In this document: positions 50,795-59,258 of the stretch, piece after piece
How positions within the stretch are numbered: the stretch's first letter is position 1
Layout: each line of letters opens with the position of its first letter
DNA from: Udaeobacter sp025935755
Lineage (GTDB): Bacteria > Verrucomicrobiota > Verrucomicrobiia > Chthoniobacterales > UBA10450
Reading direction: 5' to 3'
DNA: 64,000 nucleotides
Assembly (NCBI GenBank): GCA_036278715.1
Contig: DASUKN010000075.1
Span: 1 to 64,000, forward strand
Translations under genes and position numbers: made by a program
Notes under the pieces: model-generated
What the model saw: the letters and a program-made list of their open reading frames with translations, nothing else
What the model was told of the DNA's origin: nothing
Databases searched by the model: none

Positions 50795-52786
50795 ATGCCG
50801 GCGAATCAATTCATAGTTTTACCAAGTTCGCCCGAAACCGGGGAGAGTTACTCTGCCGCAGACGGAGAGATCCGACAGGCGATTTCGCGCGCACAGGAAA
50901 ATCTATTGCGCCAGCAAAAACCTGACGGGCACTGGTGCGGCGAACTCCTGGTCGATAGCACACTCTGCTCCGACTACGTGGTGTTCATGCATTGGTGCGG
51001 CGAAGTGGACGTGCAACTGCAGCGTCGTTGCGTTCGTCACATTCTTAAACGCCAATCGCCCGACGGCGGCTGGAACATCTATCATGGTGGGCCAAGCGAG
51101 ATTAATGCTTCAGTGAAAGCGTATTTCGCTCTCAAGCTTTCCGGTTGTTCCGTGGACGCACCATTCATGCAGGAAGCGCGCGCAACGATCATGCGCCTGG
51201 GCGGAATTCCGCAAATGAACACGTTCAGCAAACTTTACCTCGCGTTGCTGGGTGTGTTCCCGTGGAAATATTTACCGGCAATTCCGGTGGAGATGGTGCT
51301 TCTGCCGAGCTGGGCTCCTTTTCACATTTACAAAATGTCATCGTGGAGCCGGGCGATGCTTATTCCGCTCTCCATTATCAATCATTTTAAACCCACGCGA
51401 ATTTTGCCCGGTGACAAGCAACTCCACGAACTATACCCACTCGGCACGGAGCAAGCGGATCTGCGGCTGCCGCGCAGCGAAAAATTTTGGACCTGGCGCA
51501 ACTTTTTCCTTCGCTTTGATGATACCCTGAAGTTTCTGCAACCTCTTCGGGTTGGCTTGTTGCGCGGGCGTGCCTTGGAAGCAGCGGAGCGATGGATGCT
51601 GGAGCGAATTCGAGAAGGCAGCGACGGTCTCGCCGCCGTTTATCCCGCAATGCTCAACTGCATGATTGCTCTTCGTGCGCTCGGCTATCCAAAAACACAC
51701 CCGGATTACGCCAAAGCTGAGAAAGATTTCTCGGGTTTGTTCGTCGATGATCCCGAGGATTTCAGAATTCAACCATGTCTCTCGCCAGTTTGGGATACAG
51801 CGATCACGATCATCTCGCTCGCAGATTCCGGTCTGTCACCAGAACATCCGTCACTGCAAAAAGCCGCTGAGTGGCTGGTGAACAAGGAAGTGCGAATCCG
51901 CGGCGATTGGGCGGTCAACAATTCGTATCCCGAGGCGAGTGGCTGGGCGTTTGAATACAACAATGTCTATTACCCCGACACAGACGACACTGCGATGGTG
52001 TTAATGGCACTGAGGCTCGTTCAACCGAAAGATTCGCAATCGCTCAAGGAACTCTTTCGCCGGGCACTGGGATGGCAGCTCAGTTTCCAATGTCGCGACG
52101 GCGGATGGGCGGCATTCGATAAGGATGTGACTACGCCATGGCTGGAAGATATGCCATTCGCGGATCACAATGCGATTCTCGATCCTACCTGCAGCGATTT
52201 GACTGCGCGGACGCTTGAGCTGCTGGGCTACATTGGATTCGATCGCAATGAGAAATGCGTTCGCGACGCCATCAAATATTTGATCGCAACTCAGGACGAT
52301 GATGGTTCGTGGTACGGCCGCTGGGGAGTGAATTACATCTATGGCACCTGGCAGGTGCTGCGTGGGTTGCGGGTCATCGGCGAAGATATGACGCAGGATT
52401 GGATTTTGCGCGGGCGCGATTGGCTCGAAAGCTGCCAAAATCCCGATGGAGGATGGGGTGAGACCTGTGGCACGTACGAAAATCCATCGACCAAAGGGAT
52501 TGGCCCCAGCACTGCATCGCAGACCGCGTGGGCGATCATGGGTATTTGCGCCTGCGGTGACCTCGAGCGGCCGAGCGTTCAGCGAGGATTGCGTTACCTC
52601 CTGCGTTCGCAAAAACCCGATGGCTCATGGGACGAAGATGAAATCACCGGCACCGGTTTTCCGCGCACCTTCTATTTGAAGTACGACATGTATCGCCAGA
52701 ATTTTCCGCTTTTAGCTCTGGCGACATATGCGAATCATCGCAGCGGAATCGGGCATCGCCCGGGGTTTTATCGTTGCGAGGCCTAA
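50795..52786 (+). CDS. shc: Squalene-hopene cyclase
   Basis: Cyclises squalene to hopene/hopanol on the membrane. The 663-aa protein carries the catalytic acid motif D395-T-D397-D398 in YYPDTDDTAMVLMAL. It also has many QW repeats, such as QKPDGHWCGELLVDS, QSPDGGWNIYHGG, CRDGGWAAFDKD, QDDDGSWYGRWGVNYIYGTW, QNPDGGWGETCGTY and SQKPDGSWDEDEITGTGFPRTFYLKY. It is coupled to hpnH (5-bp gap), so hopanoid core synthesis and side-chain addition are expressed together. No hpnC/D/E squalene genes are in the window. Confidence 0.97.
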   Translation: MPANQFIVLPSSPETGESYSAADGEIRQAISRAQENLLRQQKPDGHWCGELLVDSTLCSDYVVFMHWCGEVDVQLQRRCVRHILKRQSPDGGWNIYHGGPSEINASVKAYFALKLSGCSVDAPFMQEARATIMRLGGIPQMNTFSKLYLALLGVFPWKYLPAIPVEMVLLPSWAPFHIYKMSSWSRAMLIPLSIINHFKPTRILPGDKQLHELYPLGTEQADLRLPRSEKFWTWRNFFLRFDDTLKFLQPLRVGLLRGRALEAAERWMLERIREGSDGLAAVYPAMLNCMIALRALGYPKTHPDYAKAEKDFSGLFVDDPEDFRIQPCLSPVWDTAITIISLADSGLSPEHPSLQKAAEWLVNKEVRIRGDWAVNNSYPEASGWAFEYNNVYYPDTDDTAMVLMALRLVQPKDSQSLKELFRRALGWQLSFQCRDGGWAAFDKDVTTPWLEDMPFADHNAILDPTCSDLTARTLELLGYIGFDRNEKCVRDAIKYLIATQDDDGSWYGRWGVNYIYGTWQVLRGLRVIGEDMTQDWILRGRDWLESCQNPDGGWGETCGTYENPSTKGIGPSTASQTAWAIMGICACGDLERPSVQRGLRYLLRSQKPDGSWDEDEITGTGFPRTFYLKYDMYRQNFPLLALATYANHRSGIGHRPGFYRCEA

Positions 52787-52791
52787 GCGGG

Positions 52792-52810
52792 CGTCGGGAA
52801 CGGGCCGACG
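52792..52810 (+). terminator. Candidate hairpin after shc
   Basis: CGTCGG-GAACGGG-CCGACG, a 6-bp stem five bases after the shc stop codon. The downstream tract is A-rich (GATAAAATAAAA) rather than U-rich on the plus strand, so intrinsic termination is doubtful. It may simply separate shc from the superoxide dismutase gene. Confidence 0.3.
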
Positions 52811-52860
52811 GATAAAATAAAACCTGTCGCTCGGCGTAATTCGATCTAACAGTAACAATT

Positions 52861-53460
52861 ATGGCTTACGAATTACCTAAATTACCTTATGCCTATGATG
52901 CGCTGGAGCCGCACATCGATGCGCGCACAATGGAGATTCACTACACCAAACATCATCAGGCTTACGTCGATAACCTGAACAAGGCAGTCAAAGGCACCGA
53001 TCTGGAAAAGAAAACAGTGCAAGATCTCATTAGCGATCTGAATGCGGTGCCGGAAAACATTCGCACAGCGGTGCGGAATAACGGCGGGGGACATGCGAAT
53101 CACTCGTTCTTTTGGAAGATCATGGGTCCGAATGCGGGAGGTGAACCGAAAGGCAAACTCGCCGACGACATCAAATCGGCATTCGGCAGCTTCGATCAAT
53201 TTAAAGAAAAACTCAGTACTGCCGGTGTGGGCCGGTTCGGCAGTGGCTGGGCATGGTTGATCAAGGGCAAGAATGGCGGCCTGGAGATAATCTCCACGCC
53301 AAATCAAGATAGTCCTTTGATGGAGGGCAATACGCCAATCCTGGGTGTAGACGTGTGGGAGCACGCATATTACCTGAAATATCAAAACCGCCGCGCCGAT
53401 TATCTAAAGGCATGGTGGAACGTCGTGAACTGGGACGCGATCGCGAAGAATTACGCGTAG
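52861..53460 (+). CDS. Superoxide dismutase, Fe/Mn family
   Basis: Converts superoxide to oxygen and hydrogen peroxide. The 199-aa protein has the N-terminal hairpin PYAYDALEPHIDARTMEIHYTKHHQAYVDNLNKA with the first metal His. The second His is in NNGGGHANHSFFWKIMGP, and the last ligands are in LGVDVWEHAYYLKYQNRRADYLKAWWNVVNW (Asp and His). No signal peptide is present, so it is cytoplasmic. The GGGHANHSFFW context is often seen in manganese enzymes, but metal choice cannot be settled by eye. Confidence 0.96.
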   Translation: MAYELPKLPYAYDALEPHIDARTMEIHYTKHHQAYVDNLNKAVKGTDLEKKTVQDLISDLNAVPENIRTAVRNNGGGHANHSFFWKIMGPNAGGEPKGKLADDIKSAFGSFDQFKEKLSTAGVGRFGSGWAWLIKGKNGGLEIISTPNQDSPLMEGNTPILGVDVWEHAYYLKYQNRRADYLKAWWNVVNWDAIAKNYA

Positions 53461-53579
53461 CGGCGAGTCGGCGGTTCTGGGACCGCACGCTTAAAGCATG
53501 CTGGTGAAGGAATTCTGCCTTCACAAACTTTTCTTTGGATTCCGCTATCAGGCATGACGAGAATTCCAGGATAAAGTTC

Positions 53580-53600
53580 GCGAATGCAGGATGCATTCGC
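53580..53600 (+). promoter_or_regulatory. Perfect palindrome upstream of dapL
   Basis: GCGAATGCA-GGA-TGCATTCGC, a 9-bp stem with a 3-base loop, lies 35 bp before the dapL start codon. It could be an operator, an mRNA hairpin or a small dispersed repeat. Nothing in the sequence distinguishes these. Confidence 0.4.
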
Positions 53601-53635
53601 CAGGTCGCCGAGGCCACCGCTCCCGTGAAACAGAC

Positions 53636-54877
53636 ATGGCCTTCTTAAACGAAAACTATTTAAAACTTCAGGCCGGCTATCTCTTTCCAGAAGTAGCGAG
53701 GCGCGTTCGCGAATTCTGCGAAGCCGATCCTGAAGGCGCCAGGCGGTTGATCCGCTGCGGGATCGGCGACGTTACAGAGCCGCTTCCGTCCGCGGCGATC
53801 GATGCAATGAAGCGTGCAGTCGATGAACTCGGAAATCGCGAAACTTTTCGCGGTTACGGTCCGGAACAGGGCTACCAGTTTCTGAGATCAACCATCGCGC
53901 AAAACGATTACCGCGATCGAAGTATCGATGTTGCTGACGACGAAATCTTTGTTTCAGACGGATCCAAGAACGATTGCGGTTACGTTCTCGATATTCTCGG
54001 CTGTCAAAACAAGGTCGCGGTGCCGGACCCGGTTTATCCGGTCTACGTAGACACAAACGTGATGGCGGGCCACACCGGACCTGTGCGAAAGGACGGCAGC
54101 TACGAAGGCGTTTGTTATCTGCCATGTACCGCGGAAAACAATTTCGTGCCTGAGCCACCTAAAGAGCACGTTGACGTCGTTTACTTATGTTTTCCAAATA
54201 ATCCCACCGGTGCGGTCGCATCTCGCGCGCAACTCGCACGCTGGGTTGATTACGCGCACCAACACGATGCGCTGTTGCTCTTCGACGCGGCTTACGAAGC
54301 GTACATTTCCGATCCGGAGATTCCTCATTCTATTTTTGATATTCCGGGTGCGCTCGATTGCGCGATTGAATTGCGGAGTTTTTCAAAGAACGGCGGATTC
54401 ACCGGTGTCCGCTGTGGATTTACGGTGATGCCGAAAGCGGTGCTGGCCCGGACCGCCGACGGGCAACGGCTTCCGCTGCATGCGCTTTGGCACCGCCGCT
54501 GGAGCACCAAATCGAACAGCGTTGCTTACCCGGTGCAGCGTGGCGCTGAAGCTTTGTATTCTGCTCAAGGCCGGGAACAGGTTCGTGCGCTCATCGATCA
54601 TTACATGGGGAACGCCAGAGTTCTTCGCGCCGCCGCGGCTGATGCAGGGTTGGAGGCTTTCGGAGGAGTTAACGCGCCTTATATCTGGGTAAAAACGCCG
54701 AACGGACTGACAAGCTGGCAAGTATTCGACCGGATCCTACGCGAACTGAACGTGGTGATCACGCCGGGCGCGGGTTTCGGCGCACAAGGGGAGGGTTATT
54801 TCCGGATATCGGCGTTCAACAGCAGAGAAAACGCCAGCGAAGTGGCGCGGCGTTTGAAAACCCTGCGCAAGTCGTGA
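53636..54877 (+). CDS. dapL: LL-diaminopimelate aminotransferase
   Basis: Makes LL-diaminopimelate directly from tetrahydrodipicolinate (lysine and peptidoglycan synthesis), bypassing DapD/C/E. The 413-aa PLP enzyme begins NENYLKLQAGYLFPEVARRVREF, the family signature. It shows IGDVTEPLP, ETFRGYGPEQGYQFLR, FVSDGSKNDCGYVLDILG, VYLCFPNNPTGAVASRAQL and the PLP-lysine segment ELRSFSKNGGFTGVRCGF. The ATG at 53636 fits the family start; an upstream frame from 53591 runs through a palindrome. This enzyme is characteristic of Verrucomicrobiota, Chlamydiae, Spirochaetes and plants. Confidence 0.95.
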   Translation: MAFLNENYLKLQAGYLFPEVARRVREFCEADPEGARRLIRCGIGDVTEPLPSAAIDAMKRAVDELGNRETFRGYGPEQGYQFLRSTIAQNDYRDRSIDVADDEIFVSDGSKNDCGYVLDILGCQNKVAVPDPVYPVYVDTNVMAGHTGPVRKDGSYEGVCYLPCTAENNFVPEPPKEHVDVVYLCFPNNPTGAVASRAQLARWVDYAHQHDALLLFDAAYEAYISDPEIPHSIFDIPGALDCAIELRSFSKNGGFTGVRCGFTVMPKAVLARTADGQRLPLHALWHRRWSTKSNSVAYPVQRGAEALYSAQGREQVRALIDHYMGNARVLRAAAADAGLEAFGGVNAPYIWVKTPNGLTSWQVFDRILRELNVVITPGAGFGAQGEGYFRISAFNSRENASEVARRLKTLRKS

Positions 54878-54919
54878 CAAAGACGATCTTATCCAGGAAT
54901 CAAATTTGCGCCCATAGGA

Positions 54920-55459
54920 TTGCCTGCCTCCGCCCTGTCACGTAAAGTGCGCGAAGTTTTTCGGGGACCATCTGGCGTGCCGGAACGAAAACAAAATCTG
55001 CCACAGCTCTATCGCTTTTGTTACCTGATGCTCGGCGACTTGCGAAAGGCACAGGAAATTTTTCACGCGACCTTGCGTGAGGCCGCGGTGCGCGCGGCGC
55101 GCGGGGACGTACCGGACGAACCGTTCTGGTTGTTTAGCGACGCGCGGTGGCGGTGCCTGGAAGCGACGAAAAGTGATTTGCAACCCGAGCCGATTGAAAT
55201 GGAAGAGCGGGATGTCACCGCCGACGCTGAATCACAAATTCAGCGACTTGATCCCATGCAGCTGGCAGTTTGGATTTCTGCTGCGCCTGATCCGCAACGA
55301 AGCGCACTGGCGTTATTTTATCTCGACGAGTTCGATTACCGGGACATCCTCGACATTGCTGACCTGAAATTGACGGAACTTTCGCATCTTCTCTCCACGG
55401 GCCGGCGGCAGTTGCAGGCATGGCTTGACTCGAAATTTCCCAAGCACAACAAGGCATGA
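54920..55459 (+). CDS. Divergent sigma-factor-like protein
   Basis: A 179-aa protein, probably starting at the TTG at 54920 (AGGA just before). The layout resembles a small ECF sigma factor: an N-terminal helical part (LPQLYRFCYLMLGDLRKAQEIFHATLREAAVRAARG, region-2-like), a linker, and a C-terminal part (AAPDPQRSALALFYLDEFDYRDILDIADLKLTELSHLLSTGRRQLQAWL) that looks like sigma region 4 with helix-turn-helix. Similarity is weak. It overlaps the following membrane gene by 4 bp, as sigma/anti-sigma pairs often do. Confidence 0.6.
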   Translation: MPASALSRKVREVFRGPSGVPERKQNLPQLYRFCYLMLGDLRKAQEIFHATLREAAVRAARGDVPDEPFWLFSDARWRCLEATKSDLQPEPIEMEERDVTADAESQIQRLDPMQLAVWISAAPDPQRSALALFYLDEFDYRDILDIADLKLTELSHLLSTGRRQLQAWLDSKFPKHNKA

Positions 55460-56229
55460 ATCTACTGTCGTCGATGCGCCGGCAGCGCTTCCTTTTGAAT
55501 TGCGCCCCCATTAGCGCGCGTCAACCGGCCGACCGTTCAATGCGCACGGCCTTGTCTCGTGCGGACGGCTCCGCGGAATTTACCGATCAACAAAAGTTCG
55601 ATCGGGCTGTTGCGCAGGTGGTCCATCTGATAGCCATTCCGGCAGAATCCGCGGAGTGGTTCTCAGAAAAAGACGTGCTTCCAGTCGCGAAGCGGAGTTG
55701 GAAAAGCACGCTGCGCAATCCAGCGGTGTGGGCGATCAGCATCGCCGTTGTGGTGATCGCCGGGGTGTTCGTATTCAATTTCGTTAGTCATTTAAACGAT
55801 TTCCCCGGCTCGAGGACGGCTCGCAAATTGCTGGGAATCGCGGCTTCAACGCGACCGGTGATGCTGGATCCGGTGAATGCCGAAGCAGGAACGTTAAGCG
55901 ACCTCTTTTTTATGAAACACGGCTTGGAACATTACGATGTTCCGGCGGAGTTCGCCGAGTTTGCCACAATTGGTTGTCGCGTTTTTGAAGACGACGAGTC
56001 GCGCCGTATCGCTCAAATTTGGGTCTCCGAGAAACGGATGCAGTTCTTTCTATTTCCCGCGGAGAGAGACACCAAGACCGGAGCAGTGCAGCGGTTTCCC
56101 GGCTGGCGCTATGTCCATCAGGAAGGGTGGACGGGTGCGGTGACCGAACACAGCGGCGTCTGCTTCATGGCTGCCATCCGCGGCGGCGACAAGGAGTTGG
56201 CGCCGTATCTTTCACAACCCAGGCAATAG
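55456..56229 (+). CDS. Single-pass membrane protein, possible anti-sigma partner
   Basis: A 257-aa protein with a cytoplasmic N-terminal part of about 85 residues, one membrane helix (AVWAISIAVVVIAGVFVFNFV) and a ~150-residue extracytoplasmic domain (FPGSRTARKLLGIAASTRPVMLD...GWRYVHQEGWTGAVTEHSGVCFMAAI). This topology matches anti-sigma factors. The N-terminal part has no clear zinc-anti-sigma HxxxCxxC motif. The start overlaps the sigma-like gene (ATGA), supporting a functional pair. An internal ATG about 28 codons in is possible. Confidence 0.6.
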   Translation: MNLLSSMRRQRFLLNCAPISARQPADRSMRTALSRADGSAEFTDQQKFDRAVAQVVHLIAIPAESAEWFSEKDVLPVAKRSWKSTLRNPAVWAISIAVVVIAGVFVFNFVSHLNDFPGSRTARKLLGIAASTRPVMLDPVNAEAGTLSDLFFMKHGLEHYDVPAEFAEFATIGCRVFEDDESRRIAQIWVSEKRMQFFLFPAERDTKTGAVQRFPGWRYVHQEGWTGAVTEHSGVCFMAAIRGGDKELAPYLSQPRQ

Positions 56230-56232
56230 GAG

Positions 56233-56304
56233 TGCCAGGGGGGAGATTCGAACTCCCGACCAAGGGCTTATGAGTCCCCTGCTCTACCACTGAGCTACCC
56301 TGGC
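56233..56304 (-). tRNA. tRNA-Met (anticodon CAT)
   Basis: A 72-nt cloverleaf on the minus strand. The acceptor stem is GCCAGGG/CCCTGGC with discriminator A, the D arm is GCTC-AGTGGTA-GAGC, the anticodon loop is CTCATAA, the variable loop is TGGTC and the T arm is GGGAG-TTCGAAT-CTCCC. The CCA end is not encoded. The anticodon CAT means elongator Met, or Ile if modified to lysidine. The bottom pair of the anticodon stem is A-G instead of a Watson-Crick pair. The gene lies 3 bp from the stop codon of the convergent membrane protein gene. Confidence 0.93.
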
Positions 56305-56340
56305 TTTATTTGGGTGGGCAAACCTAGCGAATTTTTGTTG

Positions 56341-56394
56341 GACGACCAACTCCGAACGCTTTCGCGGCCTGCTTTACCACTGAGCGATCCGGGC
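56341..56394 (-). pseudogene. tRNA remnant upstream of tRNA-Met
   Basis: On the minus strand the sequence begins GCCCGGATCGCTCAGTGGTA and continues AAGCAGGCC. This is a tRNA 5' half with acceptor strand and complete D arm (GCTCAGTGGTAAAGC). The rest does not fold: no anticodon arm or TTCGA T-arm is found. It is 36 bp upstream of the intact tRNA-Met and probably represents a decayed neighbouring tRNA. Confidence 0.5.
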
Positions 56395-56467
56395 GTGAGG
56401 CAGGAAGCTGAATCTCATCCCCCTGGTGTCAACGCACGCGAACGCGCGCACGCTTTGGACATTATTC

Positions 56468-56502
56468 GGCGTTGGACGTTGAGTGTTCGGCGTCGGACGT
56501 TT
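56468..56502. repeat. 35-bp GGCGTTGGACGTT repeat (copy 2)
   Basis: Aligned end to end with the copy at 31991-32025 (30 of 35 positions identical). It lies at the start of the lipase-maturation-factor-like gene; a GTG at 56483 falls within it and another at 56507 just after it. Confidence 0.6.
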
Positions 56503-56506
56503 CTGC

Positions 56507-58045
56507 GTGAGGCCGGACGCGCTTCGAAATTTCGCGGAAAGATTTTTCGCGCAGGGGAACTCCTATTGGCTGACGCGATTTGTCATTTTGCGACTGCTCG
56601 GGTTTGTATATGCGATCGCATTCCTGGTTGCGGCAAATCAACTCGTCCCGCTCATTGGCCAGCACGGGCTAACGCCCGCCACGCATTTTCTAAACGAAGT
56701 TCATAGTCAACTGGGCTCGCGAAGCGCCGGTATGCTGCGAGTGCCAACGCTCTTCTGGTTTGGAATCTCCGACCATGCGTTGTCGATCTTCTCCTGGGTT
56801 GGATTCGCGCTGTCGATCGTTGTTCTCGCCGGTTATGCGAACGCGATTTTACTGACGGTGCTTTGGGCGATGTACATGTCGATCGTTCACATCGGTCAGA
56901 TTTGGTACGGCTACGGTTGGGAAATCCAGCTGCTGGAGACGGGATTTCTATCGATCTTTCTTTGTCCGCTTTTTGAGGTCCGCCCCTTTCCGAAGTCCCG
57001 GCCGCCGATCCTGGTGATCTGGCTTTTTCGCTGGCTCGGGTTTCGCATCATGTTTGGCGCCGGTCTCATCAAACTGCGCGGCGACTCCTGTTGGCGCGAT
57101 CTGACGTGCCTCTACTATCATTACGAGACGCAGCCGATCCCGAACCCGATCAGTCGCTATCTCCACTTTGCCCCGCTTTGGTTCCATAAACTTGAAGTGC
57201 TTTGGAATCACGTCATTGAATTGATCGTCCCCTGGTTTTCTTTCGGTCCGCGAGCGGCCCGGCACATCGCCGGCGTTTTGCTGGTCACGTTCCAGATTTT
57301 TCTCATCATCAGCGGCAACCTATCGTTTCTTAATTATCTCACCATCATTCCGTTTCTCGCCTGCTTCGACGACAGCTTCCTTAGGCGTTTTCTGCCGCGA
57401 TCGGTCGTGAGGCGCGCACAGGAAGCGGCTCAGGATTATCAGCCGTCGCGCATCAACAACGGCATTGCTGTTGCGGTAACTGTTATGGTGATCTGGCTCA
57501 GCATACCGACGGTGCTGAATCTGGCGTCCGGCCGGCAGTTGATGAATTACTCGTACGATCCCCTCGATCTGGTGAACACCTACGGCGCATTCGGGACCGT
57601 TGGGCGCGAGCGCGATGAAATTATTTTCGAAGGGACAGACGACGCGCTGATTACCGGCGACACAAAATGGAAAGAGTACGAGTTCAAAGCCAAGCCTGGC
57701 GACCCGAACCGCCGCCCGCCATTCATTGCTCCATATCAGCCGCGGCTTGATTGGCAAATCTGGTTCGCCGCGATGTCATCGCCTTCCCGGTATCCGTGGA
57801 CGCTCCATTTTGTTTGGAAACTTTTGCACAACGATCGTGACACGTTATCGCTCATCGCAAACAATCCGTTCCCCGATGCGCCGCCTCGTTACATTCGAGC
57901 GCGACTTTATCGGTACCAGTTTGCCCCGATTGGCGACAAATCGTGGTGGAAACGCGAACCAATCGGAGAATGGCTGCCGGTGCTCTCTGCTGACAATCCG
58001 CAGTTTCGCAGGTTGCTTGAGTCGATGGGCTGGGTTGATGAGTAA
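56507..58045 (+). CDS. Lipase maturation factor-like membrane protein
   Basis: About 512 aa from the GTG at 56507; a GTG at 56483 lies inside a repeat. Several membrane helices occur in the N-terminal 340 residues (FVILRLLGFVYAIAFLVAANQLVPLIGQHGL, FWFGISDHALSIFSWVGFALSIVVLAG). Conserved motifs follow: YGWEIQLLETGFLSIFLCP, FRIMFGAGLIKLRGDSCWRDLTCLYYHYETQPIPNP, and a C-terminal soluble part with RLDWQIWFAAM. This is the LMF1 family, which in animals folds lipases in the ER. The bacterial role is unknown. The SGNH hydrolase gene follows 48 bp downstream, a possible client. Confidence 0.86.
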   Translation: MRPDALRNFAERFFAQGNSYWLTRFVILRLLGFVYAIAFLVAANQLVPLIGQHGLTPATHFLNEVHSQLGSRSAGMLRVPTLFWFGISDHALSIFSWVGFALSIVVLAGYANAILLTVLWAMYMSIVHIGQIWYGYGWEIQLLETGFLSIFLCPLFEVRPFPKSRPPILVIWLFRWLGFRIMFGAGLIKLRGDSCWRDLTCLYYHYETQPIPNPISRYLHFAPLWFHKLEVLWNHVIELIVPWFSFGPRAARHIAGVLLVTFQIFLIISGNLSFLNYLTIIPFLACFDDSFLRRFLPRSVVRRAQEAAQDYQPSRINNGIAVAVTVMVIWLSIPTVLNLASGRQLMNYSYDPLDLVNTYGAFGTVGRERDEIIFEGTDDALITGDTKWKEYEFKAKPGDPNRRPPFIAPYQPRLDWQIWFAAMSSPSRYPWTLHFVWKLLHNDRDTLSLIANNPFPDAPPRYIRARLYRYQFAPIGDKSWWKREPIGEWLPVLSADNPQFRRLLESMGWVDE

Positions 58046-58093
58046 CGTGCCGGCATTCTACCGAACGGGGTGAGTGCAAATTAAACAGGGTGA

Positions 58094-59110
58094 ATGAAAG
58101 CTGCTCCATTTGTCAGCGCTAACTTTTTGGAGCGCGTCGCTGACCCTGGCTCACCTTTGCATCTCGATTATTTGGCGTACCGGGATGGAAGAATTACCCG
58201 TGCGGAGTTGGTTCGCCGGCTGCCGCATGTTGCCATGATCGGCGACAGCGTTTGTCTGGACATTTACATTTCGTCGCCATGGAACACATTCTGGCGCGCA
58301 CGCACGTGCCGCGGAAAGAACTGGTTTCTTCATCTTGATGATGCTCCATGCGTTTGCAGTGTTTCGAAAAGTTTGGAGGCAATCACACCATTCGTCGCGA
58401 TCGAATTCGCCGGGATTGGTGCGCTCGTCGATCATGAACATGGGCGTCCAAATCTTTCCCGGCGGATTCTCGGGACGCGCAATTTCTCAGGGCAAATCAA
58501 TGAATTGGTGCGGGCGCGCCGGTTTCCTGATCTGACGCTGATTTCGATTGGACACAATAATGTCGATTGGGCATGGCGCTGTCCGACGCACGAACTCCAT
58601 ACGCCTGACCAGCGCTTGCAACGATTGAGCAGGGAACTTCGGGAGAATTACGCGCGCGAGCTGCGACGCTTGCTCGAGCGTGCGCATGTCCAGAAACATC
58701 GCGTGGCAATTGTGGTTTACGGGCTGATTAACTTCGGATCGTACTTCGAAGGTCGCGAAGCCGCAGAACGTCTTAAACAATCAGACACAACTCTGTATCG
58801 GCATCTGGAAACGACATACAAACATTTCGTCTCATTTCATCCCACATACCGGCATGATTTGATTCGGCTGGCATCGATGGTGAACCAGGAGCTATTCAAA
58901 ATGGTAGAGACTTTCAATTGCGAAGTCCTCCAATACGACGAGCACATTCAGCTGCGATATTCCGATGCCCTGGCGACGGCGAATCTCAATCGCGCGGAAC
59001 TATTGCATCCTATCGATGGCTGGCATGCGTCGCTGCAAGGACATAACGTTCTCGGCGAAGCGGCATTCAATGATCTTCGACCAAGCTTGGACTTCCTGGA
59101 TATCCGTTGA
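58094..59110 (+). CDS. SGNH/GDSL-type hydrolase
   Basis: A 338-aa esterase-like protein. Block I is MIGDSVCLDIY (G50-D51-S52), block III is ISIGHNNVDW (Gly...Asn), and block V is LLHPIDGWHASLQGHNVLG with the catalytic Asp/His pair. No signal peptide is seen. Its substrate (lipid, carbohydrate ester or other) is unknown. It lies directly after the lipase-maturation-factor-like gene on the same strand, so they may be expressed together. A cluster of hairpin repeats follows its stop codon. Confidence 0.83.
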   Translation: MKAAPFVSANFLERVADPGSPLHLDYLAYRDGRITRAELVRRLPHVAMIGDSVCLDIYISSPWNTFWRARTCRGKNWFLHLDDAPCVCSVSKSLEAITPFVAIEFAGIGALVDHEHGRPNLSRRILGTRNFSGQINELVRARRFPDLTLISIGHNNVDWAWRCPTHELHTPDQRLQRLSRELRENYARELRRLLERAHVQKHRVAIVVYGLINFGSYFEGREAAERLKQSDTTLYRHLETTYKHFVSFHPTYRHDLIRLASMVNQELFKMVETFNCEVLQYDEHIQLRYSDALATANLNRAELLHPIDGWHASLQGHNVLGEAAFNDLRPSLDFLDIR

Positions 59111-59120
59111 CTCTCATTAA

Positions 59121-59225
59121 CACCGCGCTTCAGCGCGGTGCCGCGACCCGGCTGAGTGCTAAAGCCGTTTAAACGGCTTACTGCAACTTTAGTTTGCCGG
59201 CATCACGTGGCTAAAGCCAGGTGTT
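59121..59225. repeat. Hairpin repeat cluster between convergent genes
   Basis: Three palindromic pieces: CACCGCGCT-TC-AGCGCGGTG (59121-59140), AAGCCGTTT-AAACGGCTT (59162-59179) and TGGCT-AA-AGCCA near 59209-59220. The first could act as a bidirectional terminator for the convergent SGNH and fusion genes. The GGCTAAAGCC motif may be a dispersed repeat. Confidence 0.55.
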
Positions 59226-59258
59226 GATGATATCAGAGCGATCGTGAGTTGCTACGCT

